A stretch of 45,357 nucleotides of DNA, taken from assembly GCA_001464865.1 (NCBI GenBank), contig LNEG01000074.1:1-45357 (forward strand), read 5' to 3'. Positions within the stretch are counted from its first letter, which is position 1; each line of letters opens with the position of its first letter. A model generated the notes under the pieces. The model had not been told where the DNA came from. It did not search any database and was given only the letters and a program-made list of their open reading frames with translations. Below, one piece after another: positions 1 through 8,838 of this stretch. The DNA comes from Burkholderiales bacterium Ga0074133 (lineage in GTDB: Bacteria > Pseudomonadota > Gammaproteobacteria > Burkholderiales > Burkholderiaceae_C). The position numbers and the translations under genes were made by a program.

Positions 1-2601
1 CACACCCCCATGATGCAGCAGTACCTGGCCCTGAAGGCCGGGTACCCCGAGACGCTCGTCCTGTACCGCATGGGAGACTTCTACGAGCTGTTCTACGCCG
101 ATGCAGAGAAGGCGGCTCGGCTGCTGGACATCACGCTCACGCAGCGCGGCCAGTCGGGCGGGCAGCCGGTGGTGATGGCCGGGGTGCCTTTCCACGCCCT
201 CGAGAACTACCTGGCGCGGCTCATCAAGATGGGCGAATCGGTAGCCATTGCCGAACAGGTGGGCGAAGTCGGCGCGACCAAGGGGCCGGTGGAGCGCAAG
301 GTGGTGCGCGTGGTCACGCCCGGCACGCTGACCGACACCGAGCTGCTGTCCGACAAATCCGAGTCGATGCTGCTCGCAGTACACCAGGGCCCGCGCGCGC
401 GCTGCGGCCTGGCCTGGCTGAGCGTGACACAGGGGCGCATTCACCTGGCCGAATGCACACAGGACGAACTGGGTCACTGGCTGGCCCGCGTGGCGCCCAG
501 CGAGGTGATCTACAGCGCAGGCGTGACCGAGCGCTTTGAACAACAGCTCGCGGTGCTGCGCCAGGCGGGCGCCTTCAGCTGCCCCATGAGCCTGCGGCCG
601 GACTGGCAGTTTGACAGCGCACTGGGCGAGCGCAAGCTGCTGGAGCACCTGGGTGCCGCCAGCCTGCAGGCCTGGGGTGCGCACGGCCTGGGCGAGGCGC
701 ACGCCGCCGCAGCCGGCCTGCTGGCCTATGCCGAACACACGCAGGGCCGCAGCCTCACGCACGTGCACAGCGTGCAGGTGCAGCGCGGGGACGACCTGAT
801 CGACCTGCCCGCCACCACGCGGCGCAATCTGGAGCTGGTCAAGACCCTGCGCGGCGAGGACGCGCCCACGCTTTTTTCGCTGCTGGACACCTGCATGACG
901 GGCATGGGCAGCCGCCTGCTCAAGACCTGGCTGCTGGAGCCCCGGCGTGACCGTACCGAGGCGCGCCAGCGGCTGTCGGCCACTGCCGCCCTGCGCGGCG
1001 CGGGCGGCGCAGGCGGCGGCTCCGGCCCGTGGGCCACACTGCGGGCACAGCTCAAGGGCGTGAGCGATGTGGAGCGCATCACCGCCCGCATTGCGCTGCG
1101 CCAGGTACGCCCGCGCGAACTGGTGGCACTGAGCAAAACGCTACAGAAATCAGAGCTTCTGGCACTTTCCGGACAGGCACCAGAGCCGTATCTGCTTCAG
1201 ATTTTTGACCACCTGCACCCACCAGAAGGCTGCACCACGCTGCTGTGCGCTGCCATTGCCGAAGAGCCCGCGGCGCTGGTGCGCGATGGCGGCGTGATCG
1301 CGGGCGGCTTTGACACCGAACTCGACGAACTGCGCGCCATCCAGACCAATTGCGACGCCTTTTTGCTGGACCTGGAAACACGCGAGAAGGCGCGCACAGG
1401 CATCCCCAACCTGCGGGTGCAGTTCAACAAGGTCCACGGCTTCTATATCGAGGTGACCGGCAGCCATCTGGACCGCGTGCCCGATGACTACCGCCGCCGC
1501 CAGACGCTGAAGAACGCCGAGCGCTTCATCACGCCCGAACTCAAGACTTTCGAGGACAAGGCCCTGTCGGCCAACGAGCGCGCCCTGGCGCGCGAAAAAT
1601 GGCTGTACGAGCAGATCCTGGACCAGCTGCAACCCCACATTGCCGCACTGACACGCCTGGCCCAGGCACTGGCCGCGCTGGACGTGCTGTGCACGCTGGC
1701 CGAGCGCTCGCTCACGCTCCACTGGTGCGCGCCTCAGTTCGTGCCCGAGCCCTGCATCGAGATCGAAGGCGGCCGCCACCCGGTCGTGGAGGCGCGCCTT
1801 GCCGAAGCATCCAGCACCGCCTTCATTGCCAACCACACGCGCCTGAACGCCAACACGCGCATGCAGGTCATCACCGGCCCCAACATGGGCGGCAAATCGA
1901 CCTACATGCGCCAGGTGGCGCTGATCGTGCTGCTGGCCAGCATCGGCAGCCATGTGCCCGCCGCGAGCTGCCGCCTGGGGCCCATCGACGCCATCCACAC
2001 CCGCATCGGCGCAGCCGACGACCTGGCCAACGCGCAGTCCACCTTCATGCTGGAGATGACCGAGGCCGCACAGATCCTGCACGCCGCCACGCCCCACAGC
2101 CTGGTGTTGATGGACGAGATCGGACGCGGCACCAGCACGTTTGACGGCCTGGCACTGGCCAGTGGCATTGCCACGCACCTGCACGACAAGACGCGCGCGT
2201 TCACGCTGTTTGCCACGCACTACTTCGAGCTGACCGAGCTGCCCGCCCGGGCACGCCACGCCGTGAACATGCACGTGAGCGCGGCCGAAGCGGGTGCGGA
2301 CATCGTCTTCCTGCACGAGATCCAGCCCGGCCCGGCCAGCCGCAGCTACGGCATCCAGGTGGCCAAGCTGGCGGGCATGCCGTCGCCGGTGCTGCACCAC
2401 GCCCGCCACACGCTGGCAGCGCTGGAGGAGCGTGCGGGCGAAGACGATCTGCAGGTAGACCTGTTTGCCGCACCCGCGGCAGCGCCAGACATGGGCGCGA
2501 GCGCTGCCGAGGCAGCCCTGGCCGCCCTGAACCCGGATGCCATGAGCCCGCGCGAGGCACTCGATGCGCTGTACCAGCTCAAGAAGCTGGCGACGCGGTA
2601 G
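1..2601 (+). CDS. mutS: DNA mismatch repair ATPase MutS (5' end outside window)
   Basis: MutS binds mismatches and small loops as a clamp and recruits MutL in methyl-independent or methyl-directed repair. The reading frame is open from base 1 (H-T-P before the first Met at 10), and family members begin about ten residues earlier, so the true start probably lies upstream of the window. Visible signatures are the mismatch-wedge motif GDFYELF near residues 22-28 (F-x-E), the clamp region, Walker [10 protein letters not shown] and Walker B/D-loop [10 protein letters not shown]. At about 863 aa from the first Met the length is normal. A Gly-rich stretch ([10 protein letters not shown]) sits in the lever region. 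Bases 1138-1209, in the variable lever linker, look like a decayed copy of the dispersed repeat found elsewhere in the window. Identity is very secure. Confidence 0.97.
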   Translation, partial: HTPMMQQYLALKAGYPETLVLYRMGDFYELFYADAEKAARLLDITLTQRGQSGGQPVVMAGVPFHALENYLARLIKMGESVAIAEQVGEVGATKGPVERKVVRVVTPGTLTDTELLSDKSESMLLAVHQGPRARCGLAWLSVTQGRIHLAECTQDELGHWLARVAPSEVIYSAGVTERFEQQLAVLRQAGAFSCPMSLRPDWQFDSALGERKLLEHLGAASLQAWGAHGLGEAHAAAAGLLAYAEHTQGRSLTHVHSVQVQRGDDLIDLPATTRRNLELVKTLRGEDAPTLFSLLDTCMTGMGSRLLKTWLLEPRRDRTEARQRLSATAALRGAGGAGGGSGPWATLRAQLKGVSDVERITARIALRQVRPRELVALSKTLQKSELLALSGQAPEPYLLQIFDHLHPPEGCTTLLCAAIAEEPAALVRDGGVIAGGFDTELDELRAIQTNCDAFLLDLETREKARTGIPNLRVQFNKVHGFYIEVTGSHLDRVPDDYRRRQTLKNAERFITPELKTFEDKALSANERALAREKWLYEQILDQLQPHIAALTRLAQALAALDVLCTLAERSLTLHWCAPQFVPEPCIEIEGGRHPVVEARLAEASSTAFIANHTRLNANTRMQVITGPNMGGKSTYMRQVALIVLLASIGSHVPAASCRLGPIDAIHTRIGAADDLANAQSTFMLEMTEAAQILHAATPHSLVLMDEIGRGTSTFDGLALASGIATHLHDKTRAFTLFATHYFELTELPARARHAVNMHVSAAEAGADIVFLHEIQPGPASRSYGIQVAKLAGMPSPVLHHARHTLAALEERAGEDDLQVDLFAAPAAAPDMGASAAEAALAALNPDAMSPREALDALYQLKKLATR
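1138..1209 (-). repeat. Probable decayed dispersed-repeat copy inside mutS
   Basis: Read on the minus strand from 1209, this block begins GTCAAAAATCTGAAGCAGAT. It closely follows the start of the intergenic copy at 12499 (GTCAAAAAGGCCTGAAGCCC) apart from a two-base gap. It then contains a TCTGG/CCAGA inverted repeat and ends near TGTAGC. It is more A/T-rich than flanking mutS sequence and codes for about 24 residues (377-400 counted from the Met at 10) in the lever linker between conserved blocks. The similarity was seen by eye only and weakens after the first 22 bases. Confidence 0.4.
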
Positions 2602-2663
2602 ATGCCGCCAGGCCTTGCCATCGCCGCGGGGCCGGCCCGGGCAGCCTTGCAGGCAAAAAACAT

Positions 2664-2720
2664 GTCAAATCGGGCTATAGCCCAGTATTTATAATGCCCG
2701 AGTGCTATCATTTTTGATGG
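2664..2720 (+). repeat. 57-bp dispersed repeat, copy A
   Basis: Intergenic, downstream of mutS. It aligns without gaps to 12499-12555 (+) and 41953-42009 (-). Shared anchors are GTCAAA at columns 1-6, GG at 9-10, AGCCC at 16-20 and GCTATCA at 41-47; by eye, 27 of 57 columns are identical in all three. The A/T-rich core contrasts with the surrounding GC-rich DNA. No ORF uses it. I associate such short repeats with Acidovorax-type genomes. Confidence 0.8.
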
Positions 2721-2750
2721 CTTCAGAGAGCAAACCGAAGTACCTCACCT

Positions 2751-2765
2751 GGGCTGGCACAGCCC
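2751..2765. repeat. Short perfect inverted repeat between mutS and the Anbu gene
   Basis: GGGCTG-GCA-CAGCCC forms a perfect 6-bp stem with a 3-base loop, about 150 bp after mutS and 60 bp before the next gene. No U-run follows, so it is not a typical intrinsic terminator. It may be an mRNA hairpin or an operator upstream of 2824. Confidence 0.4.
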
Positions 2766-2823
2766 CCTGCACCCGGGGGACTAAACTCGCGGCTCCTTTT
2801 TCAACATCTCCCCACCCCTGTAC

Positions 2824-3651
2824 ATGACGTACTGCGTCGCTATCAAACTCAATGCCGGGCTGGTCTTCCTGTCCGACTCGCGCACCAACGCAGGCCTGGA
2901 CCAGATCAGCTCGTTTCGCAAAATGATGGTCTACGAGAAAACGGGCGACCGCTTCATGGTGCTGCTGTCGGCCGGCAACCTATCGATCTCGCAGTCCGTG
3001 CGCGAAATCCTGCAGACCGAGCAGCTCAAGGACAGCGACACGGGCGAGAGCCTGACCATCTGGAACGCCAAGAGCATGTTCGACGCCGCCCGCGTGCTCG
3101 GCGCGGCCGTGCGCCATGTGCACGAGCGCGACGGTACGGCGCTCAAGCGCTCGGGTGTGGATTTCAATGTGTCGATGGTGTTCGGCGGCCAGATCAAGGG
3201 CGAGGGCATGCGCCTGTTCCAGGTCTACTCGGCGGGCAACTTCATCGAGGCCACATCCGAGACGCCGTACTTCCAGGTCGGCGAGTCGAAATACGGCAAG
3301 CCCGTGCTCGATCGCGTGCTCACGCCCGAAACGCCGCTGGACGAAGCCGCCAAGTGCGCGCTGGTGTCGATGGACAGCACGCTCAAGTCCAACCTGTCGG
3401 TGGGCCTGCCGCTGGACCTGGTGGTGTACGAGGTGGACCGCTTCTCGACCGAGAAGGTGATCTGCATCGACGAGCACAACCCGTACTTCCGCATGCTGCA
3501 CGACAGCTGGGGCCACAAGCTGCGCCAGGTGTTCGACAGCATCGAGGACCCGGCCTGGAGCGGAGGCACCACCAACGTCCCGATCATGGTGACGCCCTCG
3601 CGCAGCAAGCCGCTCAAGAAGATCACCAACCACCTGGACAAGCTCATCTGA
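2824..3651 (+). CDS. Anbu-type proteasome-related peptidase
   Basis: A 275-aa Ntn-hydrolase of the Anbu (ancestral beta subunit) group, related to HslV and 20S beta subunits. After Met removal the N-terminal Thr (Met-Thr-Tyr) would be the nucleophile. Asp18 and Lys33 (Asp17 and Lys32 in mature numbering), in the segments LSDSRTNAG and SFRK, match the proteasome catalytic set. Known Anbu proteins assemble into open helical rings without a dedicated unfoldase. In many proteobacteria Anbu is clustered with an alpha-E protein, an ATP-grasp protein and a transglutaminase. Here none of these is adjacent; a transglutaminase-like gene lies 25 kb away at 29032. The Shine-Dalgarno is weak, but the start is fixed because Thr2 must become N-terminal. 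The physiological substrate is unknown. Confidence 0.88.
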   Translation: MTYCVAIKLNAGLVFLSDSRTNAGLDQISSFRKMMVYEKTGDRFMVLLSAGNLSISQSVREILQTEQLKDSDTGESLTIWNAKSMFDAARVLGAAVRHVHERDGTALKRSGVDFNVSMVFGGQIKGEGMRLFQVYSAGNFIEATSETPYFQVGESKYGKPVLDRVLTPETPLDEAAKCALVSMDSTLKSNLSVGLPLDLVVYEVDRFSTEKVICIDEHNPYFRMLHDSWGHKLRQVFDSIEDPAWSGGTTNVPIMVTPSRSKPLKKITNHLDKLI

Positions 3652-3695
3652 GCCTTGCACAGGCCCTGCGGGCGCCTGCCAGTTCGCCCTTTTCC

Positions 3696-4508
3696 ATGCT
3701 CCCCATCGTTTTCTCGCACGCCAACAGCTTCCCGGCCAGTACCTACCGCTTGCTTTTCAGGCACCTGAACGCCCGCGGGTTCGATGTGTCCGCGGTCGAG
3801 CGCTACGGGCATGACCCGCGCTACCCCGTCTCCAACAATTGGCCGCACCTGGTGCAGCACCTGGCCGATTTCGCCACGGAGCAGGTCGAGCGTCTGGGCG
3901 AACCGGTATTCCTGGTGGGGCATTCGTTGGGCGGGTTCCTCAGCGTAATGGCCGCTGCACGCCACCCGCACCTGGTGCGCGGCGTGCTGCTCATCGATTC
4001 GCCGCTCATCGGCGGCTGGAAGGCAAACGCACTGGGGATGGCCAAGCGCACGCAGGTGGTCGGCTCGATCTCGCCGGGCAAGGTCAGTCGCCAGCGCCGC
4101 TTCAGCTGGGCCAGCAATGAAGAGGCGCTGGAGCACTTTCGCCGCAAGAAGACGTTTGCACGGTGGCACCCCGAGGTGCTGGCCGACTACATCGCCCACG
4201 GCCTGCAGGACCACGACGGCAAGCGCGTGCTGGCCTTCGACCGCGCCGTGGAAACCGCCATCTACAACACCCTCCCCCACAACCTGGGACGCCTGCTCTC
4301 GGCACACCCGCTGCAGTGCCCTGCCGCTTTCATCGGCGGCCGCGATTCCGACGAGATGAAGCAGGTGGGCATGACCATGACGCTGCGCATCACCGCAGGG
4401 CGCACCATGATGCTCGACGGCAGCCACCTGTTCCCGATGGAGAAGCCCGTGGCCACCGCGGCGGCCATCGAGGCATCGCTGCTCAACCTGGAATCGCTGC
4501 GCTCCTGA
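3696..4508 (+). CDS. Alpha/beta hydrolase
   Basis: A 270-aa alpha/beta-hydrolase-fold enzyme. The nucleophile elbow G-H-S-L-G-G places Ser77 as nucleophile. Candidate acid residues are Asp217 or Asp219 (GGRDSDE) and the candidate His is His244 (DGSHLFP), all in the expected order. The N-terminal SHANSFP segment resembles the oxyanion strand of the family. There is no signal peptide, so it is probably cytoplasmic. It begins 44 bp after the Anbu gene in the same direction and may share its transcript. The open frame extends far upstream in antisense-like sequence, but ATG 3696 gives the expected family N-terminus. Substrate cannot be inferred: esterase, lipase or haloperoxidase-like are all possible. 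Confidence 0.85.
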   Translation: MLPIVFSHANSFPASTYRLLFRHLNARGFDVSAVERYGHDPRYPVSNNWPHLVQHLADFATEQVERLGEPVFLVGHSLGGFLSVMAAARHPHLVRGVLLIDSPLIGGWKANALGMAKRTQVVGSISPGKVSRQRRFSWASNEEALEHFRRKKTFARWHPEVLADYIAHGLQDHDGKRVLAFDRAVETAIYNTLPHNLGRLLSAHPLQCPAAFIGGRDSDEMKQVGMTMTLRITAGRTMMLDGSHLFPMEKPVATAAAIEASLLNLESLRS

Positions 4509-4669
4509 GCCTCCTCTGCGGGGGTCTGGGCTGATCAGCGGCCCTGTGGTGGGGGCGCACCCCTTGCGTATGCTGATCCGGCAGTTTTTCGCCTCAGGGG
4601 AAACAATGGCACGTCCCCTTCGGGCCATCCCCTACACTGTCAGGAGTTACACCCCGATACACGACCGAC

Positions 4670-5491
4670 ATGTCCGTCCCTCTGCTGCCGGCTGCAAGAC
4701 TGCCTTTGGTGAGTTTCGCCCTGGGAGTTTCACTTCTTCTCGTGATGGCAGCGAATGGCGCGCATGCAACCACCCTGGCCATCGGGGCGGCTTCGGTGGT
4801 GATGTTTGCAGCCTGCTGGGCCAATGCAGCCCGGCTGCTGGGCAGCGCAAGCGCCCTGCGCTTTGTCGTGATCGCTGTGGGCGCCGGGTGGTTTGCCGAA
4901 CAGATGGGTTCCACCCACGGCTGGTTCTTTGGCGAGTACGACTACACCGATGTGCTGGGACCCCGCGTGGGCAATGTGCCCTTCGTGATTCCGCTCATGT
5001 GGTTTGCGCTGACCTACACCGGTTTTGTCATGGCCAACCTGATCGTCTGGCACGCGCCGCTGGACCGCGCGCAGGGCGTGGGTCCTGCCGTTTTGCTGTC
5101 ATTTCTGGCGGCGATGATCGTGACTGCGTTCGACCTGGGCGCAGACCCCTACTTCGTCTTCGTCCTGAAGGCCTGGATCATGGTGAAGACAGACGGCGCC
5201 TGGTTTGGGGAAACAGTGCAGGGCTTTCTGGGCTGGATGTTCGTGGCGTTTGTCATCATGGCGGCTTTCCGGCTGTCAACGCGCGGCCCTGCCGCGCGGG
5301 TGCCGGGCACTTTCACTGCGCGTCATGCGCTTCTACCCCTTGGCATTTACGCATCCGGCATGGTGTTTCAGATGATCTACGGCCACCCCGTTGAAATCCG
5401 TTCGATCGCTCCGTTTGCCATGGGTATCCCGCTGGTCTGCGCATGGGCGGGCCTGCAGCGATGGCACGCCACGGGCGGGGTGGCTGCATGA
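4670..5491 (+). CDS. Carotenoid biosynthesis-type membrane protein (CruF/DUF422 family)
   Basis: A 273-aa integral membrane protein with about seven hydrophobic helices. The family motif region is recognisable around residues 70-110 (FAEQMGSTHGWFFGEYDYTD, then VPFVIPLMWFAL). The family includes CruF, the carotenoid 1',2'-hydratase acting on C40/C50 isoprenoids in the membrane. No phytoene synthase or desaturase gene is nearby, so the true substrate may be another isoprenoid lipid. Its stop overlaps the next start as ATGA (5488-5491), implying translational coupling to the DUF2236 oxygenase. An AGGAG lies about 20 bases before ATG 4670, farther than usual, so the exact start is slightly uncertain. 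It is the first gene of a probable four-gene operon. Confidence 0.8.
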   Translation: MSVPLLPAARLPLVSFALGVSLLLVMAANGAHATTLAIGAASVVMFAACWANAARLLGSASALRFVVIAVGAGWFAEQMGSTHGWFFGEYDYTDVLGPRVGNVPFVIPLMWFALTYTGFVMANLIVWHAPLDRAQGVGPAVLLSFLAAMIVTAFDLGADPYFVFVLKAWIMVKTDGAWFGETVQGFLGWMFVAFVIMAAFRLSTRGPAARVPGTFTARHALLPLGIYASGMVFQMIYGHPVEIRSIAPFAMGIPLVCAWAGLQRWHATGGVAA

Positions 5492-6996
5492 GCCGCAGCG
5501 TGCGCAGCCACGGCGTTCTGACCACCGCACAGCTGGACGCGTTCCAGCTCCAGGCCGACCCGCTGGCCGACCAGACCGTCGCCGCCATCCTGGGCGAATG
5601 GCCGACGGGCGTGGCCCATGAAACCGCACCGCAGTGGGAGCGCATCCGGACGGTCAACATCCTTCTGGACCAGTGGGTCGACAACGCCAGCCTGGCCTGG
5701 TGGACTGCACCGCGGGGCGCGGTCCGGGGCACCGTCGGCAACCGGGAAATCGAAGGCCATGTGGACGACGCCATGGCCGATGCCCTGAACCACTACATCC
5801 AGGCCGCGCAGGTCCTGCCGCCATGGGCAGATGCAGCGCAGATCGAACGCGCCGAAGAGCTGTTCATGGAGCATGGGGCGCTGTCGTGCATCCTGCTTTT
5901 TTGCTCGAGCCTGCCCGAGTGTTATGTGGTGCCCGACCTGTCGAGCGTGCTGCACGCCACCGGCCAGCTGGAGCAGAACACCGAGTACCGCATTCGCTCC
6001 ACCGCGGCCATGATTTTCCCGGTGATGATGCACGGCGGCCTTGCCGCGCGCGGCGCAGGCATTGCCCAGGTGCTCAAGGTGCGGCTCATCCATGCCATGG
6101 CGCGCAACCTGATCCTGCATGGCTCCCCGCAAGACATGGTGCGCGGTGTGCAGGCGGGCCACGACGGCATCATCGAAGCGAAGCCCCTGCCAGCAGCCAC
6201 AGGCGGCCGTGGCGTGATGTACCAGACACTCTTCGCGCATGGATGGAACACGGCGCGCGACGGCCTGCCCTGCAACCAGGAGGAGCTGGCCTACACCCTG
6301 CTCACCTTTGGATATGTATTCCTGCGCAGGCTGGGCATTGGCCTTCCCAGGGCAGACGAAGAAGCCTACCTGCACGCCTGGAACGTGGTCGGCCATGTGC
6401 TGGGCATCGAGCGCGCGCTCATGGTCCACACGATGGACGAAGGCAAGGCTCTGATGGCGGCCATGCAGGCCCGGGGCCGCGCGCAGCCAGTCGCGCCCGA
6501 CCCCCGGCCGGCGCTGGGCCAGGCCTTGATGCAGACGATGGCCGCCGCACTGCCATGGAAGATCGTCAAGCCCTTCCCGCCGCTGATGACGCGCTACCTG
6601 TGCGGCCGCGCCACCGCCCACGACCTCGGCCTGTTGGCGCAGCCCGCGCCCTGGCTGTCGGTCGCGCTGTTCTGGGCCGTGCTGCTGGTGGCCAGGGCGC
6701 TGGACACGATCGCCCGGCTCATCGTGCCGCAGTTTTCCCTGGTCCGCGCGCTGACGCGCGTGCTGGGCTATCACTTCATGAGCAGGGTGCTCATGAGCCA
6801 GACTCGCCCCCTTCAGTTGCCCACGGGCCTCCTGTCGCAAGTGGATGCACTGGTGCACGGCTGGAGCGACGACGCACGCGCTCCGCGCTGGCTCAACCGC
6901 CTTGAAGACCGGCTGACCACCCGCGGCACCTGGAGTGCCGATCTGGCGGGCGCCGCGACGGCGGCGCAAGGCTCCCCAGCGCGGCGGCCCAGCTAG
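5488..6996 (+). CDS. DUF2236 b-heme oxygenase (Lcp/MpaB family)
   Basis: A 502-aa protein of the DUF2236 family. The family includes latex-clearing protein Lcp, which cleaves polyisoprene double bonds, and fungal MpaB, which cleaves a prenyl side chain. Arg168, Thr172 and His202 (in RIRSTAAMIF and VRLIHAMARN) have the same mutual spacing as Arg164, Thr168 and His198 of Streptomyces Lcp, where the His is the heme ligand. No Sec or Tat signal is evident; a hydrophobic segment lies near residues 385-410 (SVALFWAVLLVARAL). The start at 5488 uses the ATGA overlap with the upstream gene. The open frame extends 15 codons further upstream, but inside that gene. Context suggests oxidation of an isoprenoid or unsaturated lipid handled by the preceding membrane enzyme; this is inference. 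Confidence 0.8.
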   Translation: MSRSVRSHGVLTTAQLDAFQLQADPLADQTVAAILGEWPTGVAHETAPQWERIRTVNILLDQWVDNASLAWWTAPRGAVRGTVGNREIEGHVDDAMADALNHYIQAAQVLPPWADAAQIERAEELFMEHGALSCILLFCSSLPECYVVPDLSSVLHATGQLEQNTEYRIRSTAAMIFPVMMHGGLAARGAGIAQVLKVRLIHAMARNLILHGSPQDMVRGVQAGHDGIIEAKPLPAATGGRGVMYQTLFAHGWNTARDGLPCNQEELAYTLLTFGYVFLRRLGIGLPRADEEAYLHAWNVVGHVLGIERALMVHTMDEGKALMAAMQARGRAQPVAPDPRPALGQALMQTMAAALPWKIVKPFPPLMTRYLCGRATAHDLGLLAQPAPWLSVALFWAVLLVARALDTIARLIVPQFSLVRALTRVLGYHFMSRVLMSQTRPLQLPTGLLSQVDALVHGWSDDARAPRWLNRLEDRLTTRGTWSADLAGAATAAQGSPARRPS

Positions 6997-7014
6997 CGGC
7001 CGCCACGCCACTGC

Positions 7015-8838
7015 ATGTCGCGCCCCATGCACTTGCTGCTTCGCAACGTCCTGGCCATGGTCCGAACGGTCCTCGCAGGCCGCGTGTGCCGCGGCGTGGC
7101 GCAGGTGGCTGCAATGGTGCTGCTGGCATTCGCCATGAGCGTGCACGCTCATGCGCAGACCCACGCACCGCTGGCTCTGACCGCAGAGACCATACGCGGC
7201 AACCCGTGGGAAGCCATCACGCTCAAGGCCGACCCGACCTACCGGCTCACCGCACAGGACATGCTGGGGCGCTTGAACGAATTCGAGCAACCCACCCGGC
7301 GCGGAGGATCACTGGGCATCCACAAGGGGGCGATGTGGCTGCACATTCCGGTCGTCGCGCCGCAGGCATCCGACACGCCCTGGGTGGTCGACGTCGGTTA
7401 CGCATCGCTCAGGGCAGACATCTACCTCGCCAAGGGCGGCACGATCGTCCGGCAGCTCAGCGACGACACTTCAACATCGCAGCTGGCCAGTCGCACCCCT
7501 GCCATGGCGTTCGAGATGGAGCCCGGCCAGCCCTACGACCTGCTCTTGCGGATACAGGCCACGGGGCCCTTGATCCTGCCGATCACGATAGGGACGATGC
7601 CCGGCCAGCTGCACCACGCCTTGCGCGACCAGATGCTGCAGGGTCTGCTCAACGGACTGGCTTTTTTCCTGCTGGCATACAGCCTCATCCAGTGGGTCAC
7701 ACAGCGAGAGCGACTGTTCGCGTTTTACGCGCTGGTGGTGATCGGCAGCGCGGGGTTCTCGCTGCAGTTCTTCGGGATCGGCGCGCAATTCCTGTGGCCT
7801 GACAACCCTTGGATGGCGCGTCACGGGGGCGTAGCCGCTGGTCTGACGGCCCTGGCAGGCTCGTTCCTGTTCCTGGGCCATGCGCTTTCCGACAGCCGGC
7901 ACCCCACCCGGTACACGCGCACCATGCGCTGGGGCGCCGCCATCACGGGGGCACTGTGTGTAGCCATGATGCTGGGCTGGGTCAGCGTCCCGATTGCCAT
8001 TGCATTCATGAGCCTGGTGGGCCCGCTGCCTTCCATCCTGAGCGTGCCCGCGGCACTCGCACGCGTAAGGCAGAAGGATGCCATCGGCGCCACACTGCTG
8101 GTGGCCTGGGTCGCCTACGGCGTGGCCGCCGGAGTCATGGTGTGCCTGGTCCAGGGTTGGGTTCCCGCCAACTTCTGGACGATGCACTCGTTCCAGTTCG
8201 GCGCCACCATCGACATGCTGCTTTTCCTGCGCGTGATGGGCCTGCGCGCCAGGGCGATCCGGGTCGAAGCCCAGGAAGCCCGGCGCGATAGCGACATCAT
8301 GCGGCGCCTGGCCCACAGCGATCCTCTGACGGGCCTCAGTAACCGGCGCGGGCTGCAGCGAGAGCTGAACGCAGCGCTCGAGTGGTGCACTGCCGACCGG
8401 CTGGTGGCCGTCTACCTGATCGACCTGGATGGCTTCAAGCCCATCAATGACAGGTACGGCCACGACGTCGGCGATGACCTGCTGGTTGCCGTGGGACACC
8501 GCCTGCAGGCCAATGTGCGCCAGCACGTCGATGTGGTGGCCCGCCTGGGTGGAGACGAATTCATCATCATGGCGCACGGCCTGGACACCCCGCAGCAGGC
8601 CGAGGACATCGGAATGGCACTGCTGGCTGCCTTTGACACTGCGTTTGAACTGGGTCCGTTGCAGATCGATGTCGGCCTGACCGTCGGCTACGCGCTTGCG
8701 CCGCTGGATGCCCAGGACGCGCAGTCGCTGGTGCGACTGGCCGACTCCGCCATGTATGCCGGCAAAAAGGATGGCAAACGCACCCTGCGGCGTACCCGGG
8801 GGATCAACGACCGTGCCGGCGAGGAGGCCGCAGCATGA
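7015..8838 (+). CDS. 7TM-DISM diguanylate cyclase, paralogue 1
   Basis: A 607-aa membrane sensor. A signal peptide (cleavage near AHA-QTH, residue ~44) is followed by a periplasmic 7TMR-DISM extracellular beta domain (about 60-195), seven transmembrane helices (about 205-405) and a GGDEF domain (about 435-600). GGDEF is intact (RLGGDEF, codons 8542-8562), as is the DPLTGLSNRRG start motif, so c-di-GMP synthesis from GTP is expected. At the inhibitory I-site the usual R-x-x-D is R-Q-H-V-D, with one extra residue compared with its neighbour, so product inhibition may be altered. It starts 18 bp after the oxygenase gene and its stop overlaps the next start (ATGA at 8835). It is a tandem duplicate of the next gene. 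Confidence 0.9.
   Translation: MSRPMHLLLRNVLAMVRTVLAGRVCRGVAQVAAMVLLAFAMSVHAHAQTHAPLALTAETIRGNPWEAITLKADPTYRLTAQDMLGRLNEFEQPTRRGGSLGIHKGAMWLHIPVVAPQASDTPWVVDVGYASLRADIYLAKGGTIVRQLSDDTSTSQLASRTPAMAFEMEPGQPYDLLLRIQATGPLILPITIGTMPGQLHHALRDQMLQGLLNGLAFFLLAYSLIQWVTQRERLFAFYALVVIGSAGFSLQFFGIGAQFLWPDNPWMARHGGVAAGLTALAGSFLFLGHALSDSRHPTRYTRTMRWGAAITGALCVAMMLGWVSVPIAIAFMSLVGPLPSILSVPAALARVRQKDAIGATLLVAWVAYGVAAGVMVCLVQGWVPANFWTMHSFQFGATIDMLLFLRVMGLRARAIRVEAQEARRDSDIMRRLAHSDPLTGLSNRRGLQRELNAALEWCTADRLVAVYLIDLDGFKPINDRYGHDVGDDLLVAVGHRLQANVRQHVDVVARLGGDEFIIMAHGLDTPQQAEDIGMALLAAFDTAFELGPLQIDVGLTVGYALAPLDAQDAQSLVRLADSAMYAGKKDGKRTLRRTRGINDRAGEEAAA

Noticed and set aside
1150..2409. 419-aa ORF antisense to mutS
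   Set aside because: Composition (His/Gln/Gly/Arg-rich) is a shadow of high-GC codon bias in mutS; no motif or signal.
2751..2765. Intrinsic terminator for mutS
   Set aside because: Stem is only 6 bp, about 150 bp from the stop, with no following T-run.
4546..5394. 282-aa plus-strand ORF overlapping the CruF-like gene
   Set aside because: Different frame from the multi-helix membrane protein; Arg/Cys-rich and without motifs.
5377..7290. 637-aa minus-strand ORF across the DUF2236 gene
   Set aside because: Antisense shadow of a well-supported plus-strand gene; no recognisable domain.
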